Counted from the first letter of the stretch, positions 25,752 to 35,170 are shown. The stretch: DNA of 64,000 nt from an uncultured Pseudomonadota bacterium (GCA_903875225.1 CAIQVJ010000008.1:43305-107304); one strand, 5' to 3'. Notes: generated by a model not told the origin, from the letters alone. Numbers and translations: made by a program.

Positions 25752-26968
25752 GACAAGTCCCCGGGTGCAACCCAGCCGCGGAGGACGTCCTCCACCTGAC
25801 TGATCCGGTCCTGTCCCCAGAACCGTTGGGGTGCGATGCCGGGACGGCGGACGATGAAGGTCGGGGTGCCGAAGACACCCGTGTCCAGGGCCTCCTGGTT
25901 GTTCTCGAACAAGGCGGCGCGCTGGCCCTCGGCCACATCGGGATCTCCACCCAGGTCGCGCAGCACGGCGGGATCGGCGATGTCGCGTCCCTCGATCCAC
26001 GCGGCCCGGAAGACCCGCGCGGCGAACCCCTGCGGGTCCTGGGCAGCGAGCGTGCAGCGAAGCGCCAGCACCGTGCGCAGGGGAAAGTGGGGCGAGAACT
26101 GGAACGGCTGGCCCCATCGTTCCGCCCACAGCATCAAGTCGCGCAGGTACCAGCGTCGCTTGGCATCGGAGAAGGCGAACAGCGGTACGTCCGCCTGGCC
26201 GAGGGCCTTGAACAGGGCCCCGAGGAGGAACGGACGCAGGCGGACGGCGGCGCCGGTCCGCTCCGCGAGGCCACGGATCTGGGTGGCTGCGAGGAATGCG
26301 AAGGGGGAGCTGTAGTCGAACCAGAAATCCACGGTGGCATCGGAGGGCGGGTCCAGCGGTTCCCGCGGGGCCGGCCAGCTGTCGCGGGTGAGCGCGCGTT
26401 CGACGAAGTCGAGTCGGTCGTGACCCCAGAAGAACCCGGGCTCTGCGCCGTCTGCGTGCACGACGAACGCCGGGGCGCCGAACACGCCCGTGGCGATGGC
26501 CTCGTCGGTCTCGAGCCGCAGGGGCTCGCGCTCGGCTTCGAGATCGAGCTCCGGAAAGCCGTGGCGAGCGGCCAGCGAGCGTACGACCGCCTCGTCCTCG
26601 ATCACCAGGCCGTCTGCCCAGTAGGCGCGGAACAGCGCGTGTACGAGCGGGCGCGCATCGCCGATCCGCGCGGCGGCGAGCGTGGCGCGCAGCGCGTGGA
26701 CGGTTCGGCGCGGGTGCTGGGGCGGAAACCGCAGCGGCAGTCCTGCGCGGACGAGCGCGCGCTGCTGGTCGTGGAGCAGGTGCAGTGCTTTCTGGGGCGA
26801 GAGCGTGGTCGCGAGGTTCTGCGCGGTGCCCACGGCGCGGAAGACACCGCCGAGCAGGAAGGGCCGGTACCGCAGCGTGGCGCCGCTGCGCGTCGCGACG
26901 CCTTGTACGAGGGCCGAGGCCGCGTAGGCGTAGGGGCAGGAGTAGTCGAACCAGAAGTCGAGGAGCAT
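25748..26968 (-). CDS. Tandem DsbA-like / HCCA-isomerase family protein
   Basis: The 406-residue protein consists of two homologous thioredoxin-fold domains of the DsbA/2-hydroxychromene-2-carboxylate isomerase family. Domain 1 starts DFWFDYSCPYAYAAS and ends GVFGAPAFVV..FWGHDRLDFVE. Domain 2 starts DFWFDYSSPFAFLAA and ends GVFGTPTFIV..FWGQDRISQVE. HCCA isomerases use glutathione and a Ser at the SxP position; domain 2 keeps Ser-Ser-Pro while domain 1 has Ser-Cys-Pro. There is no signal peptide, so it is cytoplasmic. Single-domain proteins of about 200 residues are the norm, so this is an internal duplication or fusion. Confidence 0.88.
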   Translation of the reverse strand: MLLDFWFDYSCPYAYAASALVQGVATRSGATLRYRPFLLGGVFRAVGTAQNLATTLSPQKALHLLHDQQRALVRAGLPLRFPPQHPRRTVHALRATLAAARIGDARPLVHALFRAYWADGLVIEDEAVVRSLAARHGFPELDLEAEREPLRLETDEAIATGVFGAPAFVVHADGAEPGFFWGHDRLDFVERALTRDSWPAPREPLDPPSDATVDFWFDYSSPFAFLAATQIRGLAERTGAAVRLRPFLLGALFKALGQADVPLFAFSDAKRRWYLRDLMLWAERWGQPFQFSPHFPLRTVLALRCTLAAQDPQGFAARVFRAAWIEGRDIADPAVLRDLGGDPDVAEGQRAALFENNQEALDTGVFGTPTFIVRRPGIAPQRFWGQDRISQVEDVLRGWVAPGDLS

Positions 26969-26996
26969 CGGTTCATCTATCCGACCGACCAGGGTC

Positions 26997-27008
26997 TTGA
27001 CGTGTCAA
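26997..27008. promoter_or_regulatory. TTGAC-GT-GTCAA inverted repeat and -35-like elements
   Basis: This 12-bp near-palindrome lies in the 115-nt spacer between divergent genes. Read on the minus strand it contains a perfect -35 hexamer TTGACA, with GATAGA 17 nt later, 25 nt before the DsbA-like start. Read on the plus strand it contains TTGACG. It may be a promoter overlapped by an operator. Confidence 0.4.
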
Positions 27009-27083
27009 CATTTGTGCAGGTTGAACCAAGGTTGTTAGAGGGGTGGGCTCACCGGGTGACCGCTGGAACGCCTTGGCCTCTTG

Positions 27084-28076
27084 ATGTCTGCCGCCTGCGC
27101 CGGGGTTCTGGCGCTCGGCGCGGTGGTGTCGACGCCGTCGGCGCCCCCGCTCTCGCGGATGGTGGTGCCGTTCGCGGAGGCCTCCGACGTATGGATGGAC
27201 GCGGGCGCGGGTCAGGCAGCGCGGGAACTGGGTGGCGTCGCGCGGGAGCTGGTGATGGTGCCGCAGACAGTGCTCGGTGTCGCCGCGAGCATGTCGGACG
27301 CGACGATCACGACCATGGTGCCCGGCCTCGCGGACGCTCGGACCGCCCTGGCCGAGGGGGACGCCATGAGCGCTCGCACTGCCGCCGACGGCCTCCTGGT
27401 GATCCTGCGCTCCGAAGTGGACGCGCACTACGTCGATCTCGCGGTTGCGGCGCCCGTCGCCGAGCAGCTCTGCGGGCTCCGGGCCGACGCCATCTGGGCG
27501 CTGGGGGGGGCTCCGCACGGGTCGCAGGGGGAGTTCCTCAAGCGGACGGTCGTCGGGGCGAGTCTCGGGGACTGGGAGTACGGCGTGCCCGCCTCGGTGA
27601 CACTGGCCCAGGCGATCCTCGAGAGCGACTGGGGGCGTTCGGCCCCGGGTCACAACCTCTTCGGGCTCAAGGGTACCGGGCCCGCGGGCTCCTCGGTTCA
27701 GCGGGTGGTCGAGTACCGGCACGGGCGCAGGGGCACCCGCCAGGATCCCTTCCGCGCCTACCACAACGAGGGGGAGGCGCTCGCCGATCACGCGCGGATC
27801 CTCGGTACGCGGCCCCGGTATGCCCGCGCGCGTTCAGCGGGCGACGATCGTCGTGCGTTCGCCCGCGCGCTCGTCGGGATCTACGCCTCCGACCCGGGCT
27901 ATGCCGGAAAGCTGGATCGGATCATCGGGCTCTTCGCGCTCGACCGCTTCGACTGGCTCGCCCCGGCGGGCGCCCAGGCCGAGCCCGCCCCGCCTGTATT
28001 CCCGGAGCCCAACCCGGACCCGCTCGCCTCCGATCTCCCGTGGCGTCTGCCCGCGGGGTGGGGCGCCAGCGAGTAG
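27084..28076 (+). CDS. Exported glucosaminidase (FlgJ/LytD-like)
   Basis: The 330-residue protein has a signal-like N-terminus (MSAACAGVLALGAVVSTP), a helical region to about residue 150 with no known family, and then a mannosyl-glycoprotein endo-beta-N-acetylglucosaminidase domain. Diagnostic segments are VTLAQAILESDWGRSAPGHN with the catalytic Glu near 180, NLFGLKG, DPFRAYHNEGEALADHARIL and YASDPGYAGKLDRII. It should cut the glycan strands of peptidoglycan. The Pro-rich tail is unexplained. No ribosome site is obvious; TTG 27081 is directly adjacent. Confidence 0.85.
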   Translation: MSAACAGVLALGAVVSTPSAPPLSRMVVPFAEASDVWMDAGAGQAARELGGVARELVMVPQTVLGVAASMSDATITTMVPGLADARTALAEGDAMSARTAADGLLVILRSEVDAHYVDLAVAAPVAEQLCGLRADAIWALGGAPHGSQGEFLKRTVVGASLGDWEYGVPASVTLAQAILESDWGRSAPGHNLFGLKGTGPAGSSVQRVVEYRHGRRGTRQDPFRAYHNEGEALADHARILGTRPRYARARSAGDDRRAFARALVGIYASDPGYAGKLDRIIGLFALDRFDWLAPAGAQAEPAPPVFPEPNPDPLASDLPWRLPAGWGASE

Positions 28077-28117
28077 TTCGGGATAGATCCCGCCCCCGTC
28101 CCCCTCCCGGAGCGCAC

Positions 28118-28459
28118 ATGCCGACGTCCCAGACCCCCCCGGCCTATCTCGACTGGTTGACCGAAGTCTTCGAAGAAGCCCAGGTTCCCCAGGACGATGC
28201 ATCCCGGTTGTACCTGGACGTGGCCCTCCGTCGGATCGCGAAGTGCGAGAACGGGACGGAGGAACAGGTGTATCGCCTGCTTCGTGACCGGTGGCTGCAC
28301 CACGGCGTCCCGGGTCGTCAGCTCCTCGCGGGGCTCCTGCGGGACGAGGTGTACTCCCGTCGGGACTCGCCGCTCCGCCCGTCGGAGGGCCACGCCTACT
28401 ACACGAACGACTACAAGCCCACGGCGGTGATCCCCAACGTCGGGCCCGCCCGCACCTGA
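28118..28459 (+). CDS. Hypothetical protein, 113 residues
   Basis: The protein is soluble and acidic, with a helical start (YLDWLTEVFEEAQVPQDD) and a His-containing centre (RWLHHGVPGRQLL). It has no signal, membrane segment or known motif. ATG 28118 has GGAG 6 nt upstream. It lies 15 nt before smc on the same strand and probably shares its transcript, but I cannot connect it to a known SMC partner. Confidence 0.65.
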   Translation: MPTSQTPPAYLDWLTEVFEEAQVPQDDASRLYLDVALRRIAKCENGTEEQVYRLLRDRWLHHGVPGRQLLAGLLRDEVYSRRDSPLRPSEGHAYYTNDYKPTAVIPNVGPART

Positions 28460-28474
28460 TCCTCGCCCGCGCCC

Positions 28475-31400
28475 GTGCGTATTCGAAAGCTCGAGCTGCA
28501 GGGGTTCAAGTCGTTCGCGGACCGCGCGGCGTTCCATTTCGGCGCCGGCATCTCGGGCGTGGTCGGGCCGAACGGCTGCGGGAAGTCGAACGTGGTCGAT
28601 GGCGTGAAGTGGTGCCTGGGGGAGCAGCGCGCCAGGACGTTGCGAGGCGACGCGATGACCGACGTCATCTTCGCGGGCAGCGCAGGCCGCAAGGGCGTGA
28701 GCTTTGCGGAGGTCTCGCTCACGTTCACGGCTGACGACGAGCCCTTTCCCGGCATCTGGGAGCGCTTTCCCGAGATCGACGTCACCCGGCGACTGTATCG
28801 GGACGGCACGAGCGAGTACCTCATCAACCAGGAGAAGGTCCGGCTCCGCGACGTGAACGAGCTGTTCATGGACTCGGGCGCGGCCAACCAGCTCTACAGC
28901 TTCATCGAGCAGGGCCGGATCGGACAGATCGTGCAGGCGCACCCGGAGCAGCGGCGGACGCTGATCGAGGAGGCCGCCGGCATCTCCCGCTACAAGGCCC
29001 GCCGGGAGGAGACGCTGCAGAAGCTCACGTCCACGCGCTCGAGCCTGGAGCGGGTCGCCGACCTCACCGACGAGATGGGCAGGCAGCTCAAGAGCGCCGA
29101 GCGAGCGGTGCTGCGGGCCCTGCGCTGGCAGGAGCTCTCGTGCAGGGTGCGGCAGGAGGAGATCGCCGTCGGGCTCGCGCGGTGCCATGGGCTGATCGGG
29201 GACAGGAAGGCGGTGGGCCAGGCGGTTCGTGAGGCCCAGGCCGCGATGGAGCAGGCCACCCGCGGGGTGGAGGGCCACGAGGCCGACGTGGCTGCCCGGC
29301 GGGCCGTGCTCGAAGCGTCCGAAGCCGAGCTTGGCGAGGTGCGTGACGCCATGGCGAAGGCGGAGGCGGACCGACGGGTGGAGGACTCCGGGCAGCAGTT
29401 CCAGCAGCGGGAGGCGGCCAGCGCCCGGGACCGGCTGGGACAACTCGAGCGGGACGTCGCCGGACAGGAGTCCGAGCGGGATGCGGCGCGGGTCGAGGTC
29501 GAGCGCGCGGAGGCTGCCTGGCGGGGGGCGGAGGCGCAGGTGCCGGCGCTGCGGCTCCGCGCCGATGCGCTGGGGGAGGAGTCGCGGTCGCTCGGGTTCG
29601 AGGTCAGCCACGCCCGTGCGGCGCTCGACGCCGCCCGCAAGGTCGCCCTCGCGGCCCTGGAAGCGGCGGTCCGGGCGAGGTCCGTGCGCGAGGGCATGGA
29701 CCGCCGGGGCAGGGACCTGGACGAGCGCGCCCGGCGGCATGCCGAGCGCGTGGAGGAGGCCAGGAGCCAGGACTCCCGCGTGGCCGACGAGATCACGAGG
29801 GTGCAGGAGCAGGTCGCGCTGGCTCGCGCAGCGGTGGAGGGCGCGAAGGCGGTCGTGGCGGGGCTGCTCGCCGATGCGCAGGGGGCCGAGCGGGAGCGGG
29901 AGGCCGCCGTGGGCCGGGTGCGTTCCGCCGAGCAGGGCGTGCGCGAGGCGGAGCGGGAGGTCACCCGTGTGCAGGAGGGGGTGCGGGGGGCCGAGGATCG
30001 CGTACGCAAGGCTTCGGTGGGGGTGCAGGCGCGCGAGGCGGAGGTGCGCGGGAGGGAGCAGGCCTGGACCGCCGTCGACCGGGAGAGGGCGGCGCTGCTC
30101 GCCCGGATCGACGCGATCGAGGATGGCATCCGGCGCAACACCGACGCGCCGGACGGGCTGAAGCAGGCGCTGGCGGTGCCGGGCGTGCTCGGCCTGTTGG
30201 CGCCGATGCTGGAAGTCCCGCGCGAGCGGGAAGAGCTGCTGGCGCGCATGCTCGAAGGGGGGCTGGAGACCGTCCTGGTGCCGGACGTGGCCACTGCGCT
30301 GGCCGTTGCCCGCGCGGCGAAGGGGCAGAAGGCGCGGGTGCTGATCGTCGGCCCGGATCGCCCCACGGCCGGTGCTCGGGGGATCGAAGGGATCGGCGGT
30401 ACGCCGCTAGGCCGCGAGGCGCTGGCCCGGCTCGCCCCGAACGTGGTCGAGGTGGACTCGGTCGAGCGGGCCTATGCCGCGTGGGCGCCGGGGCTGCGGG
30501 TGGTCTCGCGGGATGGGGCGGTGCTTCGTGAGGACGGGGTGCTGTTGTTGGGGCTCGGCGCGGCAGGCACGGCGGCGTTTGCCCGAAAGCGCGAGGTGGC
30601 GGCGCTCAGGGAGGACCTGGAGAAGCGAGCCGCGGCGGTCAAGGCTGCCGCTGGGGAGGTTGCGGCGGCGCGGGGCCGCGTGGCCGAGGCAGAAGCGGAG
30701 CGGGACGCCCTCTCACGGGCGGTGAGGGAGGAGCTTGGGGGCGTGGCGGTCGCGCAGCAGGGGGTCGAGGCCGCGCGGGCCTTCGTCCGCGAGCAGCAGA
30801 ACGGCGTGGCGGCGGCGGACGCTGCGGTGCGAAAGGCCGCAGGCGTAGTGGACGCCGCGCGGCAGGAGCAGCGCAGGGTCGAGACGATCGAGCATGAGGT
30901 GCGCGCGCGGCTGGATGCGCGGCAGGCCTCCCGCGTCGCGGCGGAACGACTCGCGCAGCAGCTGGTCGCCGACGGGCTCGCGGTGGAGCGGGCACGGGTG
31001 GAGCTGACGCGAGAGGATGAGGCCGCGGCGGTGGCGATCCTGGCCGCCGAGGCGAAGCAGGTGGCGGCCGAGGAGGAGGTGCGCACGGCGCTGCGGAAGA
31101 TCGAGCTCGCAGAGCCGAGGCTGCAGGAGGCTCAGGCCGAGATCGCGAGCACCCGGATGGCGCTCTCCGAGTTGCAGGGCACCGTGAGGAACGAGGGGGC
31201 GCTCGCGGACGCCGCGCGGGCGCGGGTGGAGCGCGCGACCCTCCGCATCCAGCAGGTCGGACAGGAGCGGTCGCGGTTGGAGACACGGCTGGTGGAGCTG
31301 GCGCTCGAGGCCGAGGCGGCGGCCGCCCGCCTTCAGGCGCTCGGGGAGCAGATCGGGGTGCTTCGCGACCGGATGGACGACCTGAAGGGCCGCGTGGGGG

Positions 31401-32347
31401 AGAGCCGCGATGCCGTGAAGGTCGCAGACACCGCCGCGCGCGCGGCGCGGGATCGTCGCGACGTGGCGCGGGATGCCCTGGGCGCGGCCGAGGCCCGGCT
31501 CGCCCGGGTGCGGGATGCACTGGAGCGCCTGCGGGGAGAGGTGGAGGGCAAGCACGAGGTGAACCTCGTCGGCCTGCTCGATCGCCTCGATCGCGATGGT
31601 CAGCTCCTGATCGACGGCTGGGAGTCGGTCGGGGTGCCCGAGCTCACCGTGCCCGAGAGCGTGCCCACCATGCGCCTCGTGCGGTCCGACCTCGACCGGG
31701 ACGTGGAGGAGCGGGCGAGGGGACTCGCGGAGCTGCGCACCACGTTCGGGAAGATCGGCGAGGTGAACGTCGGGGCCCTCGACGAGTTCCTCGAGGTGTC
31801 CGGGCGGCACGGCGAGCTTGTCCGGCAGCGCGCGGATCTCGAGGAGGCCATGCGCATCATCGAGGACGTGATCGGTCAGCTCAACCGCACGTGCCGGGAG
31901 CGGTTCCGCGAGACGTTCGATCTCGTCGCCGAGCACTTCGTGGAGTTGTACCCACGACTGGTCGGAGGGGGCTCCGGCCGACTGGCGCTCACCAACGAGG
32001 ACGACCTGCTGCTCACCGGCGTGGAGATGTACGTCCAGCCGCCGGGCAAGAAGGTCCAGAGCCTCTCGCTGCTCTCCGGTGGGGAGAAGGCGATGGCGGC
32101 CATCGCGCTGATCTTCTCCTTGTTCCGGGTGAAGCCCTCGCCATTCTGCCTGCTGGACGAGGTGGACGCCCCGCTGGACGAAGGCAACGGCGAGCGGTTC
32201 AACCAGATGCTCAAGGAGATGTCCCAACGCTCCCAGTTCATCATCATCACGCACAACAAGAAGACCATGGAGTGCGCCGACGTGCTCTACGGCGTGAGCA
32301 TGCCCGAGCCGGGGATCAGTCGGTTGGTGACGGTGAAGTTGGATTGA
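28475..32347 (+). CDS. smc: Chromosome segregation protein SMC
   Basis: The 1290-residue protein is a full-length bacterial SMC, which compacts and separates chromosomes as a dimer. Walker A GPNGCGKSN is at residues 31-39. A long coiled coil rich in Ala/Arg/Glu follows. The hinge lies near residues 560-680 (VPGVLGLLAPMLEVP, VLVPDVATALAVA), then the returning coil and the C-terminal head. The head has the signature SLLSGGEKAMAAIAL and Walker B PFCLLDEVDAPLDEGN. It is about 100 residues longer than B. subtilis SMC, within the normal range. The start is GTG. scpA and scpB are not in the window. Confidence 0.97.
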   Translation: MRIRKLELQGFKSFADRAAFHFGAGISGVVGPNGCGKSNVVDGVKWCLGEQRARTLRGDAMTDVIFAGSAGRKGVSFAEVSLTFTADDEPFPGIWERFPEIDVTRRLYRDGTSEYLINQEKVRLRDVNELFMDSGAANQLYSFIEQGRIGQIVQAHPEQRRTLIEEAAGISRYKARREETLQKLTSTRSSLERVADLTDEMGRQLKSAERAVLRALRWQELSCRVRQEEIAVGLARCHGLIGDRKAVGQAVREAQAAMEQATRGVEGHEADVAARRAVLEASEAELGEVRDAMAKAEADRRVEDSGQQFQQREAASARDRLGQLERDVAGQESERDAARVEVERAEAAWRGAEAQVPALRLRADALGEESRSLGFEVSHARAALDAARKVALAALEAAVRARSVREGMDRRGRDLDERARRHAERVEEARSQDSRVADEITRVQEQVALARAAVEGAKAVVAGLLADAQGAEREREAAVGRVRSAEQGVREAEREVTRVQEGVRGAEDRVRKASVGVQAREAEVRGREQAWTAVDRERAALLARIDAIEDGIRRNTDAPDGLKQALAVPGVLGLLAPMLEVPREREELLARMLEGGLETVLVPDVATALAVARAAKGQKARVLIVGPDRPTAGARGIEGIGGTPLGREALARLAPNVVEVDSVERAYAAWAPGLRVVSRDGAVLREDGVLLLGLGAAGTAAFARKREVAALREDLEKRAAAVKAAAGEVAAARGRVAEAEAERDALSRAVREELGGVAVAQQGVEAARAFVREQQNGVAAADAAVRKAAGVVDAARQEQRRVETIEHEVRARLDARQASRVAAERLAQQLVADGLAVERARVELTREDEAAAVAILAAEAKQVAAEEEVRTALRKIELAEPRLQEAQAEIASTRMALSELQGTVRNEGALADAARARVERATLRIQQVGQERSRLETRLVELALEAEAAAARLQALGEQIGVLRDRMDDLKGRVGESRDAVKVADTAARAARDRRDVARDALGAAEARLARVRDALERLRGEVEGKHEVNLVGLLDRLDRDGQLLIDGWESVGVPELTVPESVPTMRLVRSDLDRDVEERARGLAELRTTFGKIGEVNVGALDEFLEVSGRHGELVRQRADLEEAMRIIEDVIGQLNRTCRERFRETFDLVAEHFVELYPRLVGGGSGRLALTNEDDLLLTGVEMYVQPPGKKVQSLSLLSGGEKAMAAIALIFSLFRVKPSPFCLLDEVDAPLDEGNGERFNQMLKEMSQRSQFIIITHNKKTMECADVLYGVSMPEPGISRLVTVKLD

Positions 32348-32363
32348 GTCGGGGCTGGCGCTT

Positions 32364-32378
32364 GCGGGTGGGACCCGC
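32364..32378 (+). terminator. GC hairpin after smc
   Basis: GCGGGT (32364-32369), GGG, ACCCGC (32373-32378) form a 6-bp stem 16 nt after the smc stop. There is no U-run, so termination is only possible, not shown. Confidence 0.3.
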
Positions 32379-32410
32379 TGCAGGTACCTTGGAGATGTTC
32401 TGGTGGGTTC

Positions 32411-33418
32411 ATGGTGCGTTTTCTTTGTGATCGACCGATCGCCCAGGGGGTCGTCTGGGCCCTCCTCCTGGGTCAAGCCGTCACCGGGTGCACCGGCGCC
32501 ACGAGCAAGGCGACCGGGTCGACCGGATCGGCGCCTGCGGATTCGGGATCGACGGACTCGCACACGGACACCGGGTCTCCCACCTCTGATGCCTGCGAGT
32601 CTGCGTGGGACGAGCCCGAGCCGGATGTCCATCCGACCGGATGCACGTTCGAGGAGACGACGAGCGGGCTCGTCAACCTCTACGAGGCCGATGCGACCGG
32701 ACTGGTCCTCCGGTACACCAATTCGTTCGCCGGGCGAGTGTTCGAGGAGACGAGGCGCGTGGACTCGCCATCCAAACCCACGGAGCTCTGGTCCTGGTAT
32801 TCGGTCAACGACCCGCCGCGGATGTCGGCGTGGAGTCGGGTCGAGTGGTCGGGCGATTCCCCCACGACGGTGTCGGGGTACGCGACGACCGGCGACGATG
32901 GAGCTGGGGGCTGCCCCATCGCGGAGGTGACCACCTACACCTGCGAGAGCAACCGGCTCTCGGCGCTCCGAAGCGTGGACGCCCAGGGGAACGTGGACGT
33001 CGCCGCCGTGTACACCTACGACGACGCCGGGCGGATCCTCTCCTACTCCTACGATGCCTACGGGTATGTCCACCAGGACTCCACCTTCGTCTGGACCGGG
33101 GATGCCGTGGACTGGTGCCTCGTGGACGACACGGTCAAGAAGGAGGTGGCGCCCCACGCCGCAGCCGCCTGCGCCCCGGGGTGTGATCATTGCGGTCGGC
33201 AGACCTTCGATGCGGACGGGCGGGTGCTCACCGACACCTACGACGGAAACGAGCAGGAATGGACCTACGACGAGTCCGGGTACCCGACCCGGTTCGCCGA
33301 GACCGCGATCGTCACGGACTGCGCCTACGGGGAGCTTCGGCACGGTGCGCTCCTGGGCGACGGGGACGCCGTCGACCCGGCGTCGGCGTCGCTGCGTGAG
33401 GCGGTGCTGTGTTGGTGA
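32411..33418 (+). CDS. Lipoprotein with YD/RHS-like repeat segment
   Basis: The 335-residue protein has a signal ending in the lipobox AVTGC and then a Ser/Thr/Asp-rich linker. The rest is beta-rich with several short repeats of the form YTYDDAGRILSYSYDAYG, TFDADGRVLTDTYDGN and WTYDESGYPTRFAE, which are the YD-repeat pattern of RHS proteins. Only a few copies are present, so it is not a full RHS toxin. Cys-rich segments (AAACAPGCDHCG) interrupt it. The function is unknown; an envelope location is likely. Confidence 0.8.
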   Translation: MVRFLCDRPIAQGVVWALLLGQAVTGCTGATSKATGSTGSAPADSGSTDSHTDTGSPTSDACESAWDEPEPDVHPTGCTFEETTSGLVNLYEADATGLVLRYTNSFAGRVFEETRRVDSPSKPTELWSWYSVNDPPRMSAWSRVEWSGDSPTTVSGYATTGDDGAGGCPIAEVTTYTCESNRLSALRSVDAQGNVDVAAVYTYDDAGRILSYSYDAYGYVHQDSTFVWTGDAVDWCLVDDTVKKEVAPHAAAACAPGCDHCGRQTFDADGRVLTDTYDGNEQEWTYDESGYPTRFAETAIVTDCAYGELRHGALLGDGDAVDPASASLREAVLCW

Positions 33419-33533
33419 GGGGTGTTGGCTCGAACCAGCGCGAGCGCCGGGGCACAGCGGCGTCCTGCGGCGGCGTCGGGCCGCGATCCCCGCGGAGCGA
33501 GCCGCCCCCCTCCCACAGGTTACGGTTGGGGCG

Positions 33534-34157
33534 ATGTCTGTAGCGAACTCCGAGACCCCCGACAGCGAGCTCGTCGCCCGCGTGCTCCAGGGCGACAAGA
33601 ACGCCTTCCGGCCCATCGTGGAGCGCTACCAGAACCGCATCTTCGCGATGGTCGTCGGCATGGTGCGGGACGAGGCCGAGGCCCGGGATCTCGTGCAGAA
33701 CGCGTTCATCAAGGCGTACCAGAGCCTCGACACGTTCCGGCTCGACTCCTCGTTCTACACCTGGCTCTACCGCATCGCGATGAACCTCGCGATCGACAGC
33801 TGCCGCAAGCGTCGCCGTCGCAAGACCGGCAGCTTCGACGAGGCGGTCGCCGCGCGGGACGAGGACGGCGAGATGCTGGAGCTGCACCACACCGACGGGC
33901 CGGCCGAGGCCCTGCAGCGCAAGGAGCTCCGCCAGCGCATCTTCTCCGCGATGGAGGAGCTGACGGAGGAGCAGCGCGAGGTGCTGCTGCTGCGCGAGGT
34001 GGAGGGGCTCTCCTACGCAGAGATCTCCGAGAGCATGGGCATTCCCGAGGGCACGGTGATGAGCCGGCTGTTCTACGCCCGCAAGAAGATGCAGGGGCTC
34101 CTGCGGGAAACCGCGCCGGCTGCGGGCGCGGGCTCGAAAAAGGGCTCGGGAACATGA
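33534..34157 (+). CDS. ECF-type RNA polymerase sigma factor (RpoE-like)
   Basis: The 207-residue sigma-70-family protein has region 2 (FRPIVERYQNRIFAMVVGMV, EARDLVQNAFIKAYQ, FYTWLYRIAMNLAIDSCRK). Region 4 follows (ELTEEQREVLLLREVEGLSY with the helix-turn-helix EISESMGIPEGTVMSRLFYA). Regions 1 and 3 are absent, as in ECF factors. ATG 33534 follows a GGTTGGGG stretch. Its stop overlaps the next gene as ATGA, the normal arrangement with an anti-sigma factor. Confidence 0.95.
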   Translation: MSVANSETPDSELVARVLQGDKNAFRPIVERYQNRIFAMVVGMVRDEAEARDLVQNAFIKAYQSLDTFRLDSSFYTWLYRIAMNLAIDSCRKRRRRKTGSFDEAVAARDEDGEMLELHHTDGPAEALQRKELRQRIFSAMEELTEEQREVLLLREVEGLSYAEISESMGIPEGTVMSRLFYARKKMQGLLRETAPAAGAGSKKGSGT

Positions 34158-35170
34158 ATGAACCCGGCCCTGGCGCGTCCTTGGAGGTGATGCCACCCTC
34201 CCTGCCCACGGCTCCTGCCCTCACCGACGCCGAGCGACGACTCCTGCTCGCGGTCGACGATCCGCAGTACGACGGCGCAAGCGGTGCATCCGACCGGTGG
34301 TTCTCGGCCGAGGTGCAGGAGCTCCGACTCCCAGGCGAGCGGCTGCGTGCCCTGCTCGGCGCCGCCCGGGTGGACGTGCGGGACGACGTGATGGACGTGA
34401 TCGACGGCGGCTTTGAGCGGCTGGGCTTCCTTCGGGAGGCCCTCGCGGGCGATGTGGACGTCGTGCAGGACGTGTTCGACGCGCTGGACACCCCCGCGGT
34501 GCCGCTGCGTGACGTGCTGCCCGATGCGCCCGCGGATCTGATGGCGAGCATCTGGGCGGGCATCGAGGACTCCGACGCCATGCTGCTCTCGGCGTTCGGC
34601 GACGGCGAGGTCCACGGGCCGCGACGGGCGCTCGTCTCCCGCACGGCACTGCGGGAAGCCGCGGCGCAGTCGCAGTTGCAGGCGCACGCGCGCATCGGCG
34701 CGCAGGTTCGGGACGCCGCGGTGCAGGGCGCGGAGGTGGACCTCTGGGCTGCCATCGGCGCGAGCATCGGCGCCGACGACGTCGAGCCCGAGAACGACGT
34801 GGGGGACGAGCTCCGGGAGGCCGTGAGCGCGCTGCCGGGCATCGACGTCGCGGCCGAGGTCATGGCTGCGGTGGCGCCTCGCGAGCGCTCGATGCCCCGT
34901 TGGGTGGCGCTCGGCGGGCCGATCGTCGCGCTCGCCATGGCTGCGCTGGTGCTGCTCGCCGTGGTGCCGAACCTCGCGATGCCTCCCGGGGCGTCGAGCA
35001 AGGCGTCCATCGCACAGTTTGCGCCGTTCGTGATGTCTGCCGTCAACGATGCGCAGGTCGAGGATCTCGAGACCGCCCACGACGTCGTGGCGCAGGTCGT
35101 TCAGTTCGACGACGGCGGGCCCACGTTCATCCTCGTCGACGAGTCCGGCGCTTCGGGCGGTACCCTGTGA
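34154..35170 (+). CDS. Probable anti-sigma factor with one membrane segment
   Basis: The 338-residue protein has a long acidic cytoplasmic part (residues 1-245), one membrane helix (VALGGPIVALAMAALVLLAV) and a periplasmic tail of about 70 residues. Repeated short segments (LLGAARVDVRDDVMDVID, DVLPDAPADLMASIWAGI, AVSALPGIDVAAEVMAAV) look like divergent tandem motifs. I see no zinc-binding HxxxCxxC of the usual ZAS anti-sigma domain. The call rests on position and coupling (ATGA with the sigma gene, GTGA with the next gene) and topology. Confidence 0.65.
   Translation: MNEPGPGASLEVMPPSLPTAPALTDAERRLLLAVDDPQYDGASGASDRWFSAEVQELRLPGERLRALLGAARVDVRDDVMDVIDGGFERLGFLREALAGDVDVVQDVFDALDTPAVPLRDVLPDAPADLMASIWAGIEDSDAMLLSAFGDGEVHGPRRALVSRTALREAAAQSQLQAHARIGAQVRDAAVQGAEVDLWAAIGASIGADDVEPENDVGDELREAVSALPGIDVAAEVMAAVAPRERSMPRWVALGGPIVALAMAALVLLAVVPNLAMPPGASSKASIAQFAPFVMSAVNDAQVEDLETAHDVVAQVVQFDDGGPTFILVDESGASGGTL

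Noticed and set aside
30713..33616. Open frame of 967 codons antisense to smc and the next lipoprotein
   Set aside because: It spans two real genes and their spacer, has no recognisable domain and no start signal.
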